Assembly: GCF_927798175.1 (NCBI RefSeq)
Contig: NZ_CAKMMP010000001.1
Span: 310,001 to 374,000 of the forward strand
Direction of reading: 5' to 3'
Source: Paenibacillus sp. JJ-223
GTDB lineage: Bacteria > Bacillota > Bacilli > Paenibacillales > Paenibacillaceae
Length of the DNA stretch: 64,000 bases
The number at the start of each line of letters is the position of its first letter. The first letter of the stretch is position 1. The notes below the pieces were generated by a model that worked only from the letters and a program-made list of their open reading frames with translations, had not been told where the DNA came from and ran no database searches. Positions 45,119 through 52,761 of this stretch are shown piece by piece. The position numbers were made by a program, and so were the translations under genes.

Positions 45119-45673
45119 CAATTCTGCTTTTAATCTTGCATTCTCCTCCAACAGCTTTTGAACGTCCGGGATATCCTTGCCGGATACCCAGCCATATAAA
45201 TCGTCTCTAGCTGCATATTTCGGCAATTGATCGCGAAGCACCATTTTAATGTGCCGTAGATCTTCAACATAATAGATCGGGATTTGTTCCATGACGAATT
45301 GTTTGAACTCTTGAAACTGCTGATAATATTCAATGGCTGAGAAGTCGTATGGCTTATGTCTTAATGCTTCATCCGTGACAACAAAGGCAAATCGAGGTTT
45401 ACCCGCTTCTCCCGCATACTCGTATTCCCACTGCGTATAACTCTTGGTTTCATCATCAGGAAGCGTTAAGCCATAGAATCCGCCGAGAATCAGAATATAT
45501 ACATCGGACTCGTCGATCCATCTTTGCCTGATTTTCATTGGACTTTCCTTGAAAAATTGCTCTATGCCAGCAGGGATATGACCAGCTTGAAGTACGGCTT
45601 CGACAGCGGTATGCCTTTCCTCAATCAGATCGTAGTAAGTAGACGATATGTAAATCTGTAATTTTTTTCTCAT
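45104..45673 (-). CDS. DUF4062-domain protein
   Basis: 189 residues. The N-terminal half is a DUF4062 domain (LQIYISSTYYDLIEERHTAVEAV; SDVYILILGGFYG; SYTQWEYEYA), a Rossmann-like fold related to TIR/NTPase-associated sensors; the C-terminus is a short coiled coil (VQKLLEENARLKAELEKKK). Start ATG 45673 is preferred to GTG 45682. DUF4062 is often fused to effector or STAND-type domains in defence or signalling proteins; here it stands alone. Single gene between convergent and divergent neighbours. Confidence 0.85.
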   Translation of the reverse strand: MRKKLQIYISSTYYDLIEERHTAVEAVLQAGHIPAGIEQFFKESPMKIRQRWIDESDVYILILGGFYGLTLPDDETKSYTQWEYEYAGEAGKPRFAFVVTDEALRHKPYDFSAIEYYQQFQEFKQFVMEQIPIYYVEDLRHIKMVLRDQLPKYAARDDLYGWVSGKDIPDVQKLLEENARLKAELEKKK

Positions 45674-45801
45674 AGGTCCCACCCAAATGTAAGAATCGGT
45701 ATCCTATAGAATCTATCACTCACTCTCTTTATTTGTCAAAATGGACTTTGGTACGAGAAAAATCAAAATATCTTCGAGCCTGAAGGCAGTCAAGAGTCTA
45801 A

Positions 45802-45846
45802 AAAAACGAATAAATACGATATGTAATATCGATATCGTTCGTAAAT
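45802..45846. promoter_or_regulatory. Two inverted PurBox-like sequences
   Basis: AAAAACGAATAAAT (45802-45815) and, inverted, ATTTACGAACGATA (45846-45833) each match the 14-base PurBox AWWWCCGAACWWTT at 11 positions and are 17 bases apart, the spacing known for PurR operators. They precede the promoter of a purine permease gene. Confidence 0.5.
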
Positions 45847-45870
45847 AACTGTGAACAATCGGTTAATTCG

Positions 45871-45899
45871 TTGACAATGAGTGTTACGTTTATTAAAAT
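45871..45899 (+). promoter_or_regulatory. Sigma-A promoter of the purine permease gene
   Basis: TTGACA (45871-45876), 17-base spacer, TAAAAT (45894-45899). Transcription from about 45906 would give a leader of about 170 bases containing the attenuator described next. Confidence 0.7.
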
Positions 45900-45959
45900 A
45901 CGAAATGGACATCAGGTTGAAACAGATATAAGTATCCTTATTTAAGTTAGAAGCTTGCT

Positions 45960-46027
45960 GTTAAATCCTAATGACGAATATAGGAGCGGGAATTTAACAA
46001 TCCTATACGCAGATTAGGATTTTTTTG
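45960..46027 (+). promoter_or_regulatory. Attenuator-like structured leader (candidate riboswitch) of the purine permease
   Basis: P1 pairs GTTAAAT (45960-45966) with ATTTAAC (45992-45998); inside it P2 pairs CCTA with TAGG, loop ATGACGAATA, and AGCGGGA is left unpaired. A terminator follows: AATCCTA (45999-46005) with TAGGATT (46015-46021) and six T. TATAGGA (45979-45985) can instead pair with TCCTATA (46001-46007), which breaks both P2 and the terminator. This is the usual layout of an OFF switch. The purine riboswitch core (TTTCTACC) is absent. Confidence 0.5.
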
Positions 46028-46074
46028 TTTTTATCTAACGTAGCATAATATGAAGGTTGGAGGCTGGCTTGACC

Positions 46075-47373
46075 ATGGACAATTGGTTCAAACTCAAAGA
46101 AAGAGGCACGAGCGTTTCAACAGAAATCATCGCAGGGATCACGACATTTTTCACCATGGTATACATAGTGATCGTAAACCCTGGCATACTCAGCAGCACG
46201 GGGATGGAATTTAACGGAGTATTCATTGCAACGGTACTTGCGAGCATTGTGGCGACTCTGATAATGGGGATATGGTCCAACTATCCGATCGTCTTAGCGC
46301 CGGGTATGGGTCTCAACGCTTTCTTTGCTTACAGTGTAGTCGCCGGATATGGCGTGTCTTGGCAGGTTGCATTGGGAGCGGTATTTATAGCAGGGCTTTT
46401 GTTTGTTGTTTTATCGCTTACTTCATTCCGTTACATGCTGCTGGATGCCATTCCTGCGAGCCTTAAGCATGCGATCACAGCAGGGATCGGACTGTTTATT
46501 ACGACGGTAGGCTTGCAAAATGCCGGAATTATCGCCGATTCGGAATCGAATCTGATTACCCTCGGGAACTTGGCAGAGCCAATGACTTACCTGACGATTA
46601 TCGGATTGATTATCACGGTTGTGCTGATGGCTTACAATGTCAAGGGTTATCTGTTCATCGGTATGGTGATTACCGCGATCCTTGCCTGGATGATGGGACT
46701 ATTTCAAATGCCGGAATCGATGGTATCCATGCCCGAAGGCCTTACGGCGACGGCTTTCCAACTGGACCTGGCAGGCGTATTCTCTAACGGCTTGTATACG
46801 ATCATCTTTACCTTCTTGTTAATCACGCTGTTTGATACAACGGGAACGATGCTCGGCGTGGCTGAACAAGCCGGATTGCTTAAGGATGGTAAATTTCCGC
46901 GCTCGCGCGGCGCGCTCTTGGCGGATGCCGTAGGGACGACCACCGGCGCTTTGCTCGGTACCAGCCCGACATCGGCTTATATCGAGTCCAGCACAGGGGT
47001 GGCTGCCGGAGGAAGAACGGGACTGACGGCGGTAACGGTAAGTGTACTGCTTGCGCTTACGTTGTTCTTTACACCTATCGTAAGTGTCATATCCGGCATC
47101 CCTGCGATCACTTCTCCGGCATTGATTATTGTCGGGTACTTTATGATCAGCGTTATCAGCAAAATCAATTGGAAGGATCTCGAAGAAGCTTTTCCTGCCT
47201 TCCTGATTATCATCCTTACCCCGTTGACACACAGTATTGCGACAGGCATTGGCGTAGGATTTATCTTCTATCCTGTGCTTAAGCTGCTTCGTGGAAGAGG
47301 CAAGGATGTTCATCCTATATTTTACATTTTTGCGGTATTGTTCTTTATCCAGCTTGTATTCCTGGATCACTAA
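46075..47373 (+). CDS. NCS2-family purine permease (AzgA/PbuG type)
   Basis: Proton-coupled uptake of adenine, guanine or hypoxanthine; 432 residues with about 12-14 membrane segments. Family marks: FTMVYIVIVNPGILS, APGMGLNAFFAY, DTTGTMLGVAEQAGLL, and GTSPTSAYIESSTGVAAGG. TTGGAGG with an 11-base spacer fits ATG 46075. In B. subtilis pbuG is under PurR and guanine-riboswitch control; here PurBox-like sites and an unrelated-looking attenuator precede it. Confidence 0.94.
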   Translation: MDNWFKLKERGTSVSTEIIAGITTFFTMVYIVIVNPGILSSTGMEFNGVFIATVLASIVATLIMGIWSNYPIVLAPGMGLNAFFAYSVVAGYGVSWQVALGAVFIAGLLFVVLSLTSFRYMLLDAIPASLKHAITAGIGLFITTVGLQNAGIIADSESNLITLGNLAEPMTYLTIIGLIITVVLMAYNVKGYLFIGMVITAILAWMMGLFQMPESMVSMPEGLTATAFQLDLAGVFSNGLYTIIFTFLLITLFDTTGTMLGVAEQAGLLKDGKFPRSRGALLADAVGTTTGALLGTSPTSAYIESSTGVAAGGRTGLTAVTVSVLLALTLFFTPIVSVISGIPAITSPALIIVGYFMISVISKINWKDLEEAFPAFLIIILTPLTHSIATGIGVGFIFYPVLKLLRGRGKDVHPIFYIFAVLFFIQLVFLDH

Positions 47374-47386
47374 GAAATGGTCGAAT

Positions 47387-47428
47387 AAAAAGGAGAACTG
47401 CTAGTTTACAGGCGGTTCTCCTTTTTTA
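47387..47428 (+). terminator. Terminator of the purine permease gene
   Basis: AAAAGGAGAAC (47387-47397) pairs with GTTCTCCTTTT (47415-47425), then a T-run. Confidence 0.9.
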
Positions 47429-47618
47429 TTTCAATATGCTGGAAAAACATGATAAAGAACGAACAGTTCTTGAAAAAACCGAATAGTCGTAATACAATGA
47501 TTTTAATATCCGTTTCTGTACTCATCCGTTTAGGATAGTTGCTGTTATCCACACACGTATTTGGTTTTATAGTTACAGTTGGAATCACCATTTCTAGTTG
47601 AACGAAGGAGGAGAACGG

Positions 47619-48026
47619 ATGACCAGGTTATCTTACTCCAGTATAGGTGAAACTCCTTTTCAACGCTTGCTGGGTCATAATCCAGGTATTCAAACAAATT
47701 GGACCAAGCTTGAACAAGCTTTTTATGATGACGGCCGATTAAGCAGCGAATTAAAAGAACAGGTTCGTCGAACCCTGGCCTACGGCAACGGATGCAAGTA
47801 CTGCCAGGCCAAAGGAAAACCGGATCTGAACCAAGCTGATGTTAAAACCAGTCTGGCTGTAGCTTTTGCTGAATTGTTTCTGAATCATCGCTCAGCCATT
47901 GATCAAGGAACATTCGATGTGCTCCGCAACGAGTTCTCCGAACCCGAGATTGCAGAGCTGTGCTCGTTCATTTGTTTTACGACAGCATCCCAAACCTTTG
48001 GTTCGCTAATGGATTTACAGCCCTGA
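47619..48026 (+). CDS. AhpD-like / carboxymuconolactone decarboxylase-family protein
   Basis: 135 residues, all-helical, with the redox motif GNGCKYCQAKG (CxxC) of AhpD-like alkylhydroperoxidases, here without the usual downstream His three residues after the second Cys. AAGGAGGAG precedes ATG 47619. Probable thiol-disulfide or peroxide role, but a member lacking the standard His may be non-catalytic. A short hypothetical gene follows. Confidence 0.82.
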   Translation: MTRLSYSSIGETPFQRLLGHNPGIQTNWTKLEQAFYDDGRLSSELKEQVRRTLAYGNGCKYCQAKGKPDLNQADVKTSLAVAFAELFLNHRSAIDQGTFDVLRNEFSEPEIAELCSFICFTTASQTFGSLMDLQP

Positions 48027-48063
48027 AAATACTGCAAAAGAGAGGAGGAAAAAAACACCGACG

Positions 48064-48276
48064 ATGTATACAAGTCATGAAGATATGATAAACGTTATTT
48101 TCGTTGCTCAAAAGAATGAACAACTGGAAGAAGCATTGCTGAATAACACGCAATTAACAGCCTTATTGAATGCAAAGCAAGTGTGGATCGAGAAATTTAA
48201 CAACAATTTCAAAATTGAGAATCTGATTTGGACGTATACTTCAAACCATGTATCTTTACACATTTATTTGAAATAG
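48064..48276 (+). CDS. Hypothetical protein (70 aa)
   Basis: Reads MYTSHEDMINVIFVAQKNE... ending HVSLHIYLK; a mixed alpha/beta small protein. AGGAGG is 15 bases from the ATG, longer than ideal. It lies 37 bases after the AhpD-like gene and before a terminator, so it is likely the second gene of that operon. No family recognised. Confidence 0.55.
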   Translation: MYTSHEDMINVIFVAQKNEQLEEALLNNTQLTALLNAKQVWIEKFNNNFKIENLIWTYTSNHVSLHIYLK

Positions 48277-48300
48277 TCGCTAAAGAGCGGCTTTTTTTTT
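48274..48300 (+). terminator. Terminator
   Basis: AGTCGC pairs with GCGGCT (one T-G pair), loop TAAAGA, then a ten-base T-run. Confidence 0.85.
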
Positions 48301-48306
48301 TGCAAA

Positions 48307-48334
48307 TGTCACATATCGCAAAATGCTGGACGTT
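48307..48334 (+). promoter_or_regulatory. ECF-type promoter before the sigma gene
   Basis: TGTCACA (48307-48313), 17 bases, then CGTT (48331-48334). TGTCACA/CGT(C/A/T) pairs are seen at autoregulated ECF promoters. It lies 38 bases before the sigma-factor start. Confidence 0.45.
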
Positions 48335-48372
48335 ATACAAGGTGAAGATGAAACAAAAGGGAGGTGAATGGT

Positions 48373-48954
48373 TTGAAGCACACAGACACCGGAGCAGAAT
48401 TGATGGATATTGAACCGTATGTGATCGATGCCCAAAAAGGGGACAAGGAAGCTTTTGCCGTCATCATTCGTACCTTTGAGAGACAAATTTATACGTATTG
48501 TTATTATATGTTGAAAAATCGCGAAGAAGCGGAGGATGCGCTGCAAGAAATTTTTATTAAGTTATACCGCTCTATTCAAAAATACGAACATCAGGTTTCC
48601 TTTTCTTCCTGGCTTTACAAAATAGCCTATTATCATTGTATGGATATGTTCAGAAAGAAAAGCAGGCAGAAGAAAACGTTATTCCTGCAAAAAGAAATTC
48701 AAGAGTTGGAGCATCAGCACTTGAAGGAGAACATACCCGAGGTCGAACAATTACTTATGAGTTTGAAAGTGGAAGAGAAGCATCTCGTACTATTACGAGC
48801 CGTTGAGCAGTACAGCTTCGAAGAAATCGGACAGATCATGGAATGCAAACCGGCGACCCTTCGGAAAAAGTATGAACGCATCAGAAAAAAACTAATTCGA
48901 GAAAAGAAATCTAGAGGAGGGACAACGCATGAAGCAATGGTCAGATCCCACTGA
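48373..48954 (+). CDS. ECF-type RNA polymerase sigma factor
   Basis: 193 residues: region 2 (YTYCYYMLKNREEAEDALQE, WLYKIAYYHCMD) and region 4 (LLRAVEQYSFEEIGQIMECK, LRKKYERIRKKL). The frame opens at GTG 48364 inside the ribosome-binding site AAAGGGAGGTGA; TTG 48373 (8-base spacer) is more likely. It overlaps the downstream DUF4179 gene by 26 bases, the usual sigma/anti-sigma coupling. Confidence 0.92.
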   Translation: MKHTDTGAELMDIEPYVIDAQKGDKEAFAVIIRTFERQIYTYCYYMLKNREEAEDALQEIFIKLYRSIQKYEHQVSFSSWLYKIAYYHCMDMFRKKSRQKKTLFLQKEIQELEHQHLKENIPEVEQLLMSLKVEEKHLVLLRAVEQYSFEEIGQIMECKPATLRKKYERIRKKLIREKKSRGGTTHEAMVRSH

Positions 48955-50125
48955 AGAAGAGCAGGTAAATCAAATTAGAAGGATCGTTAAACAAAAAGAA
49001 ATGCCGCAAGAAAGCTATGTAAATCAAATCTTAGAAAGGTTGGATCATATGAACAGATCTAGTGATATCAAACGTACTCGAAAGTGGAAGAAAAAAGTAG
49101 CGATCAGCGTGACAGCTGCCGCGATGCTTGGAGGCGTGGTGATGGGGAGCGGGTTTGTCTCCCCGGTGATGGCGGATGCCTTGAAAAATGTACCTTGGAT
49201 TGGAAATGTATTCCAATACAATATGGACAACAGTTTAAAACAGGCCAGCGAGACTGGACTGACGACCTTACCGAACTTAAGCTTAACAAAGGAAGGGGTC
49301 ACCCTAAACATCAAAGAAGTGATGTATGACGGTACACGGCTTGTCCTTGCTATTGAACGTCAAGGTATTGAGGACGACACCATGATTTCTCCGTATCTAC
49401 CGGAAGGCGCAAAGGATGAGAATTTAAATCCAATTCCAACCGTACCACTGAAAGAGCAGAAGAAGGGATACCTTTCTATCCCGGACATCGAGATTCAGGG
49501 AAATAGCAAGTTTTTGGGCTCGTTCACCGATGCCGCTGGTAAGACGGAGGACGGACAAATCTTGCGAAACATGGCATTATATGAGGTTAGCAAGGGGCTG
49601 ACGGAGAAAAATCTCCCTGAAACGTTTGACATGAAGGTTAAGCTGAACGTCAGCGGAATCGAGGAACCTTTTGAATTCGTAGTTCCTGTCAAAAACATGG
49701 CGAAAGGAGCAGTTATCCTTCATCCGAATCAAAGCCAAAAGAGCGGAGATTTCAGTTATACCGTCCAGCAAATTGAATTGACCCCTGTAACGACCCGTCT
49801 GGTGCTTGACAGCGTAGGTCAAGTTCCTGAAACTCCGGAACAGACGGGCGATTTAAGTCCGACTAAAATGTACTATGACATTGTAGACCAAGATGGGAAT
49901 CAAATTCAGCAAAATATGGTCGGGTACTTTAATAGTCATCCAGGTACTGAGTATCACGAAGATGAGACGTACCAGCCATTTAAGCAAACGCCGACTTCGA
50001 TTACGATTAAACCGTATACTTTAACCGCGAAAAAGGATTGGACGATCGTTTCCGACAGTGCAGGCAAACCGGTTAAAACCTATCATAAAGATCTTGAAAT
50101 GACCATTCCGGTCATTCAGAAATAA
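48929..50125 (+). CDS. DUF4179 membrane protein, probable anti-sigma factor
   Basis: 398 residues: short cytosolic N-terminus (1-50) with basic and helical segments, one membrane segment (about 53-73), then a large external DUF4179 domain (TKEGVTLNIKEVMYDGTRLVLAIE) and immunoglobulin-like C-terminal region. Gene order and overlap with the ECF sigma gene indicate that it holds the sigma factor until an envelope signal arrives. GAGGAGGGA precedes ATG 48929. Confidence 0.88.
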   Translation: MKQWSDPTEEEQVNQIRRIVKQKEMPQESYVNQILERLDHMNRSSDIKRTRKWKKKVAISVTAAAMLGGVVMGSGFVSPVMADALKNVPWIGNVFQYNMDNSLKQASETGLTTLPNLSLTKEGVTLNIKEVMYDGTRLVLAIERQGIEDDTMISPYLPEGAKDENLNPIPTVPLKEQKKGYLSIPDIEIQGNSKFLGSFTDAAGKTEDGQILRNMALYEVSKGLTEKNLPETFDMKVKLNVSGIEEPFEFVVPVKNMAKGAVILHPNQSQKSGDFSYTVQQIELTPVTTRLVLDSVGQVPETPEQTGDLSPTKMYYDIVDQDGNQIQQNMVGYFNSHPGTEYHEDETYQPFKQTPTSITIKPYTLTAKKDWTIVSDSAGKPVKTYHKDLEMTIPVIQK

Positions 50126-50146
50126 GTCTTCCGCTGTGATGGTGCG

Positions 50147-50190
50147 AGTGAAAGAGGCGTTCTCATAGAGATACGCCTCTTTCACTTGCA
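50147..50190 (+). terminator. Terminator of the sigma/DUF4179 operon
   Basis: AGTGAAAGAGGCGT (50147-50160) pairs with ACGCCTCTTTCACT (from 50173), then TTGC. Confidence 0.8.
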
Positions 50191-50348
50191 TAGCCTGTCA
50201 AAGAGCGCTTGAAATGCAACGGTTGCCGGCAACTTCGTTCATGCTCCGTTCATATTGCATTCATTAAGAGGACATTTGGGTTGGTTAGACTTGCAATAGC
50301 GGACCGACCGCAAGGCCAATGCAATGATCACAAGAGGAGCTTAAGAGT

Positions 50349-50468
50349 TTGACGCAACCAGGAACGGCGGCGCCTGCACTTGATTTTAAGCCACTCATAT
50401 CAGAGTTAACTCCTTATTATAAAGTCGTCGCAATTGAACCTTTTGGTTGGTTACCGAAGCATATCTAA
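50349..50468 (+). pseudogene. Alpha/beta hydrolase fragment
   Basis: The frame reads LTQPGTAAPALDFKPLISEL, then TPYYKVVAIEPFGW before diverging and stopping. This is the typical early segment of alpha/beta hydrolases (G-T-AxPALDFKPLI-EL-xYYKVVVVEPFGYG). The family match ends at about 50448, where sequence from an opposite-strand serine hydrolase begins. Confidence 0.7.
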
Positions 50469-50665
50469 ACAAAGCATTTTCCTGCATCGGTCGTTTCTGC
50501 TCGCGGTCGGCCCAACCAGCAGGCCTGCTGTAAACGAGGTTTCCGCCTAATGTAATTTGAACAACGGTACCCACGATCCTTTTTTCCTCGAGTGTACGGT
50601 CAATGACCTACCTCATTGACGCTTTTGTGCAGCCATTCCAGATCTATATTTCTCATGTTTCTCAT
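50449..50665 (-). pseudogene. Beta-lactamase-like serine hydrolase, 5' fragment with frameshift
   Basis: AGGAGAGG and ATG 50665 begin MRNMRNIDLEWLHKSVNEV; a 4-base duplication (AGGTAGGT) then shifts the frame. The next frame continues IDRTLEEKRIVGTVVQITLG and AGWADREQKRPMQENALF..ASVT, a clear match to class-C beta-lactamase/EstB-type proteins. It ends just before the SxxK active-site serine motif would be complete, at the junction with the hydrolase fragment. Confidence 0.75.
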
Positions 50666-50821
50666 CCTCTCCTGCTGTAATTTACTTGATTATTTATAGC
50701 AAGTGTGTTTATTATATAAATAATTTCTACCGCATTACATAAAACAAACAAGTTAAATGAAGTAGTTTCCGATGATTCCAAAGGGATTTAGAACAAATAA
50801 CTTTTAAAATTAAGGTGGTCG

Positions 50822-51271
50822 ATGTTCTTGGACGAGATCGATAATAACATCCTGCTCCATTTGCAAAACCAGGCGAGATTATCAATGACGGATTTAGGAA
50901 AGCTGGTGGGACTGTCTCAGCCAGCGGTAACCGAACGTGTAAAACGCATGGAAGAAAAGGGGATTATCGAGGAATACCGAACCGTCATTTCCGCACAAAA
51001 AGTGGGTAAGCCATGCACAGCCTATATGCTTGTTCGGACCCGGAATTGCTATCCTTTCCTTGATTTTTGCCGTTCTTCACCAGAAGTCACGGAATGTTAC
51101 CGGATAAGCGGAGAGCATAATTATTTATTGAAGGTCCTCACGGAAACAACTCAGGAGTTGGAAGAGTTTGAAAACAGGTGCGATCAATACGGAACCTATA
51201 CGACTCTGATCGTAATGTCTTCACCGATTGCTTATAAAAATCTCATTGGTGAAACGAATTTGCTCGCATAG
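50822..51271 (+). CDS. Lrp/AsnC-family regulator
   Basis: 149 residues: N-terminal HTH (LSMTDLGKLVGLSQPAVTERVKRME) and C-terminal RAM ligand domain (YRISGEHNYLLKVLTETTQELEEF). AAGGTGGTC precedes ATG 50822. It is convergent with the MFS gene and alone in its transcript. Amino-acid-responsive regulation is typical of the family. Confidence 0.93.
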   Translation: MFLDEIDNNILLHLQNQARLSMTDLGKLVGLSQPAVTERVKRMEEKGIIEEYRTVISAQKVGKPCTAYMLVRTRNCYPFLDFCRSSPEVTECYRISGEHNYLLKVLTETTQELEEFENRCDQYGTYTTLIVMSSPIAYKNLIGETNLLA

Positions 51272-51294
51272 GATGTAATCCTGTAATCCCCAAA

Positions 51295-51329
51295 AAAATG
51301 AATCCGCCTTTGCAGCGAATTCATTTTTT
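51295..51329. terminator. Bidirectional terminator
   Basis: AAAATGAATCCGC pairs with GCGAATTCATTTT (one mismatch) between A- and T-runs; serves the Lrp gene and the convergent MFS gene. Confidence 0.75.
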
Positions 51330-51358
51330 GATTATGTTGCGCATGCTCGTGAATTCCT

Positions 51359-52561
51359 TTAGGAAGGAAAGCCATGCTTTTTAGCTAGCCGAGCTGCAAG
51401 CAAGGAGGGAAGCAACAGAATGATTAATGAGCCTGGAAGGAATCCGGCTCCAAGCTGTTCGAGAAGAAGCCCGCCGATAATGCCTCCGCCGCCGATGGCC
51501 ACATTCCACGCGGTAACCAGCATCGATTGGGCTATATCTGCGCTTTTTCCCGCTGCTTGTGCTATCGCTGTTTGCAGTAAAGTGGCTGCCCCGCCAAATG
51601 TAAGCCCCCATGCCGTAACACCAAGAATGATGACTGCAGGTTGATTCATTCCGATTCCCAAGGCTGCGGAAGCCAAAGCAAATCCCGTGATGCTGATTAA
51701 AACCAGCATTCTTAGAAAACGATCAATCAGCATGCCTATCACCCAAATGCCGACAATCGAGGTAATGCCGAAAATAAGAAGAACCAAATCCACTCGCTGA
51801 GCAAACGCCGTTTCGGCAAGATACGGTGCAATATAAGTGTACAAAATATTATGAGCTAATACCCATGCCAACACGACAAACAAAATCGACCGAACACCGG
51901 GAATCAGGAAAACCTTGTGAAAAGGGAGCTGATCACCGGCAGGCTCGCCGGCATAATCCGGCACCTTCCAGAGCACCCAGCCAATAAGGGCTGCAGCCAG
52001 TAATGATACAGCTCCGAAAATGAGACGCCAATCTGTATAAGTACCGAAAAAAGTGCCAAGCGGAACGCCCAGCGCCAATGCCAACGGGGTGCCAACCATG
52101 GCTACGGCCATCGCTCGTCCCTTTAACGAATCAGGCACCATGCGCCGCGCATAACCGGCCGTCATCCCCCATAGTACACCTGCCGAAACACCTGCGAAGA
52201 AACGCGCGACAAGCGTCAGCACATAAATAGAAGATAAGGCGGTGATGGTGTTAAATACAAAAAAGCCGACGATGCACAGCAGCAGAAGCGGCCGGCGCTT
52301 CCACCCGCGGGTAGCCGTTGTCAAAGGAATGGCGGCCAGAACAGATCCAACCGCATAGAGAGTAACCAATTGTCCGGCAAGAGCTTCTGTGACCCCGAGA
52401 TCCTGCGCAATTTGCGGCAGTAATCCAGCAGGCAGCCCTTCCGTAAGAATGCAGATGAACCCCGCCATGGCTAAGGCCAGCAGCCCGACCCACGGAAGAC
52501 GTTGGGAAGACGGCACATTTGCTCCGCCGCCTTTTCGTATAAGAGCAGTGTTTGAGTTCAC
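51359..52561 (-). CDS. MFS transporter, DHA1 (AraJ/YdhP-like) group
   Basis: 400 residues, twelve predicted membrane segments. The family marks are FICILTEGLPAGLLPQIA, LVTLYAVGSVLAAIPL and the motif-A loop TTATRGWKRRPLL. AAAGGAG nine bases upstream supports GTG 52561 as start. Such proteins export sugars, purines or drugs. No regulator gene is directly adjacent on the upstream side. Confidence 0.92.
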   Translation of the reverse strand: MNSNTALIRKGGGANVPSSQRLPWVGLLALAMAGFICILTEGLPAGLLPQIAQDLGVTEALAGQLVTLYAVGSVLAAIPLTTATRGWKRRPLLLLCIVGFFVFNTITALSSIYVLTLVARFFAGVSAGVLWGMTAGYARRMVPDSLKGRAMAVAMVGTPLALALGVPLGTFFGTYTDWRLIFGAVSLLAAALIGWVLWKVPDYAGEPAGDQLPFHKVFLIPGVRSILFVVLAWVLAHNILYTYIAPYLAETAFAQRVDLVLLIFGITSIVGIWVIGMLIDRFLRMLVLISITGFALASAALGIGMNQPAVIILGVTAWGLTFGGAATLLQTAIAQAAGKSADIAQSMLVTAWNVAIGGGGIIGGLLLEQLGAGFLPGSLIILLLPSLLAARLAKKHGFPS

Positions 52562-52721
52562 GAAAAAAATCTCCTTTATTTATTTTTTGCCGTTTAAAAA
52601 GCTTTGGCTTTCGTATAAGCATATATAAATAAAACATTTATTTACATGGATGATTAAAGGAGAATGAAGCGAATGAAAAGGAATATACTTTTATTTTTAT
52701 TGAAATTCCATGAATTTAAAG

Positions 52722-52753
52722 GCAAAAAGGCAGCCGATTATGAACGGCTGCCT
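52722..52753 (-). terminator. Terminator of the DJ-1/PfpI-type gene
   Basis: On the minus strand AGGCAGCCG pairs with CGGCTGCCT around an 8-base loop, then TTTTTGCC. Confidence 0.85.
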
Positions 52754-52761
52754 GCGTTGCG

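Noticed and set aside
45960..46027. Standard purine (guanine/adenine) riboswitch before the purine permease
   Set aside because: Only a partial AATCCTAATGA resemblance; the third stem and the conserved TTTCTACC junction are missing.
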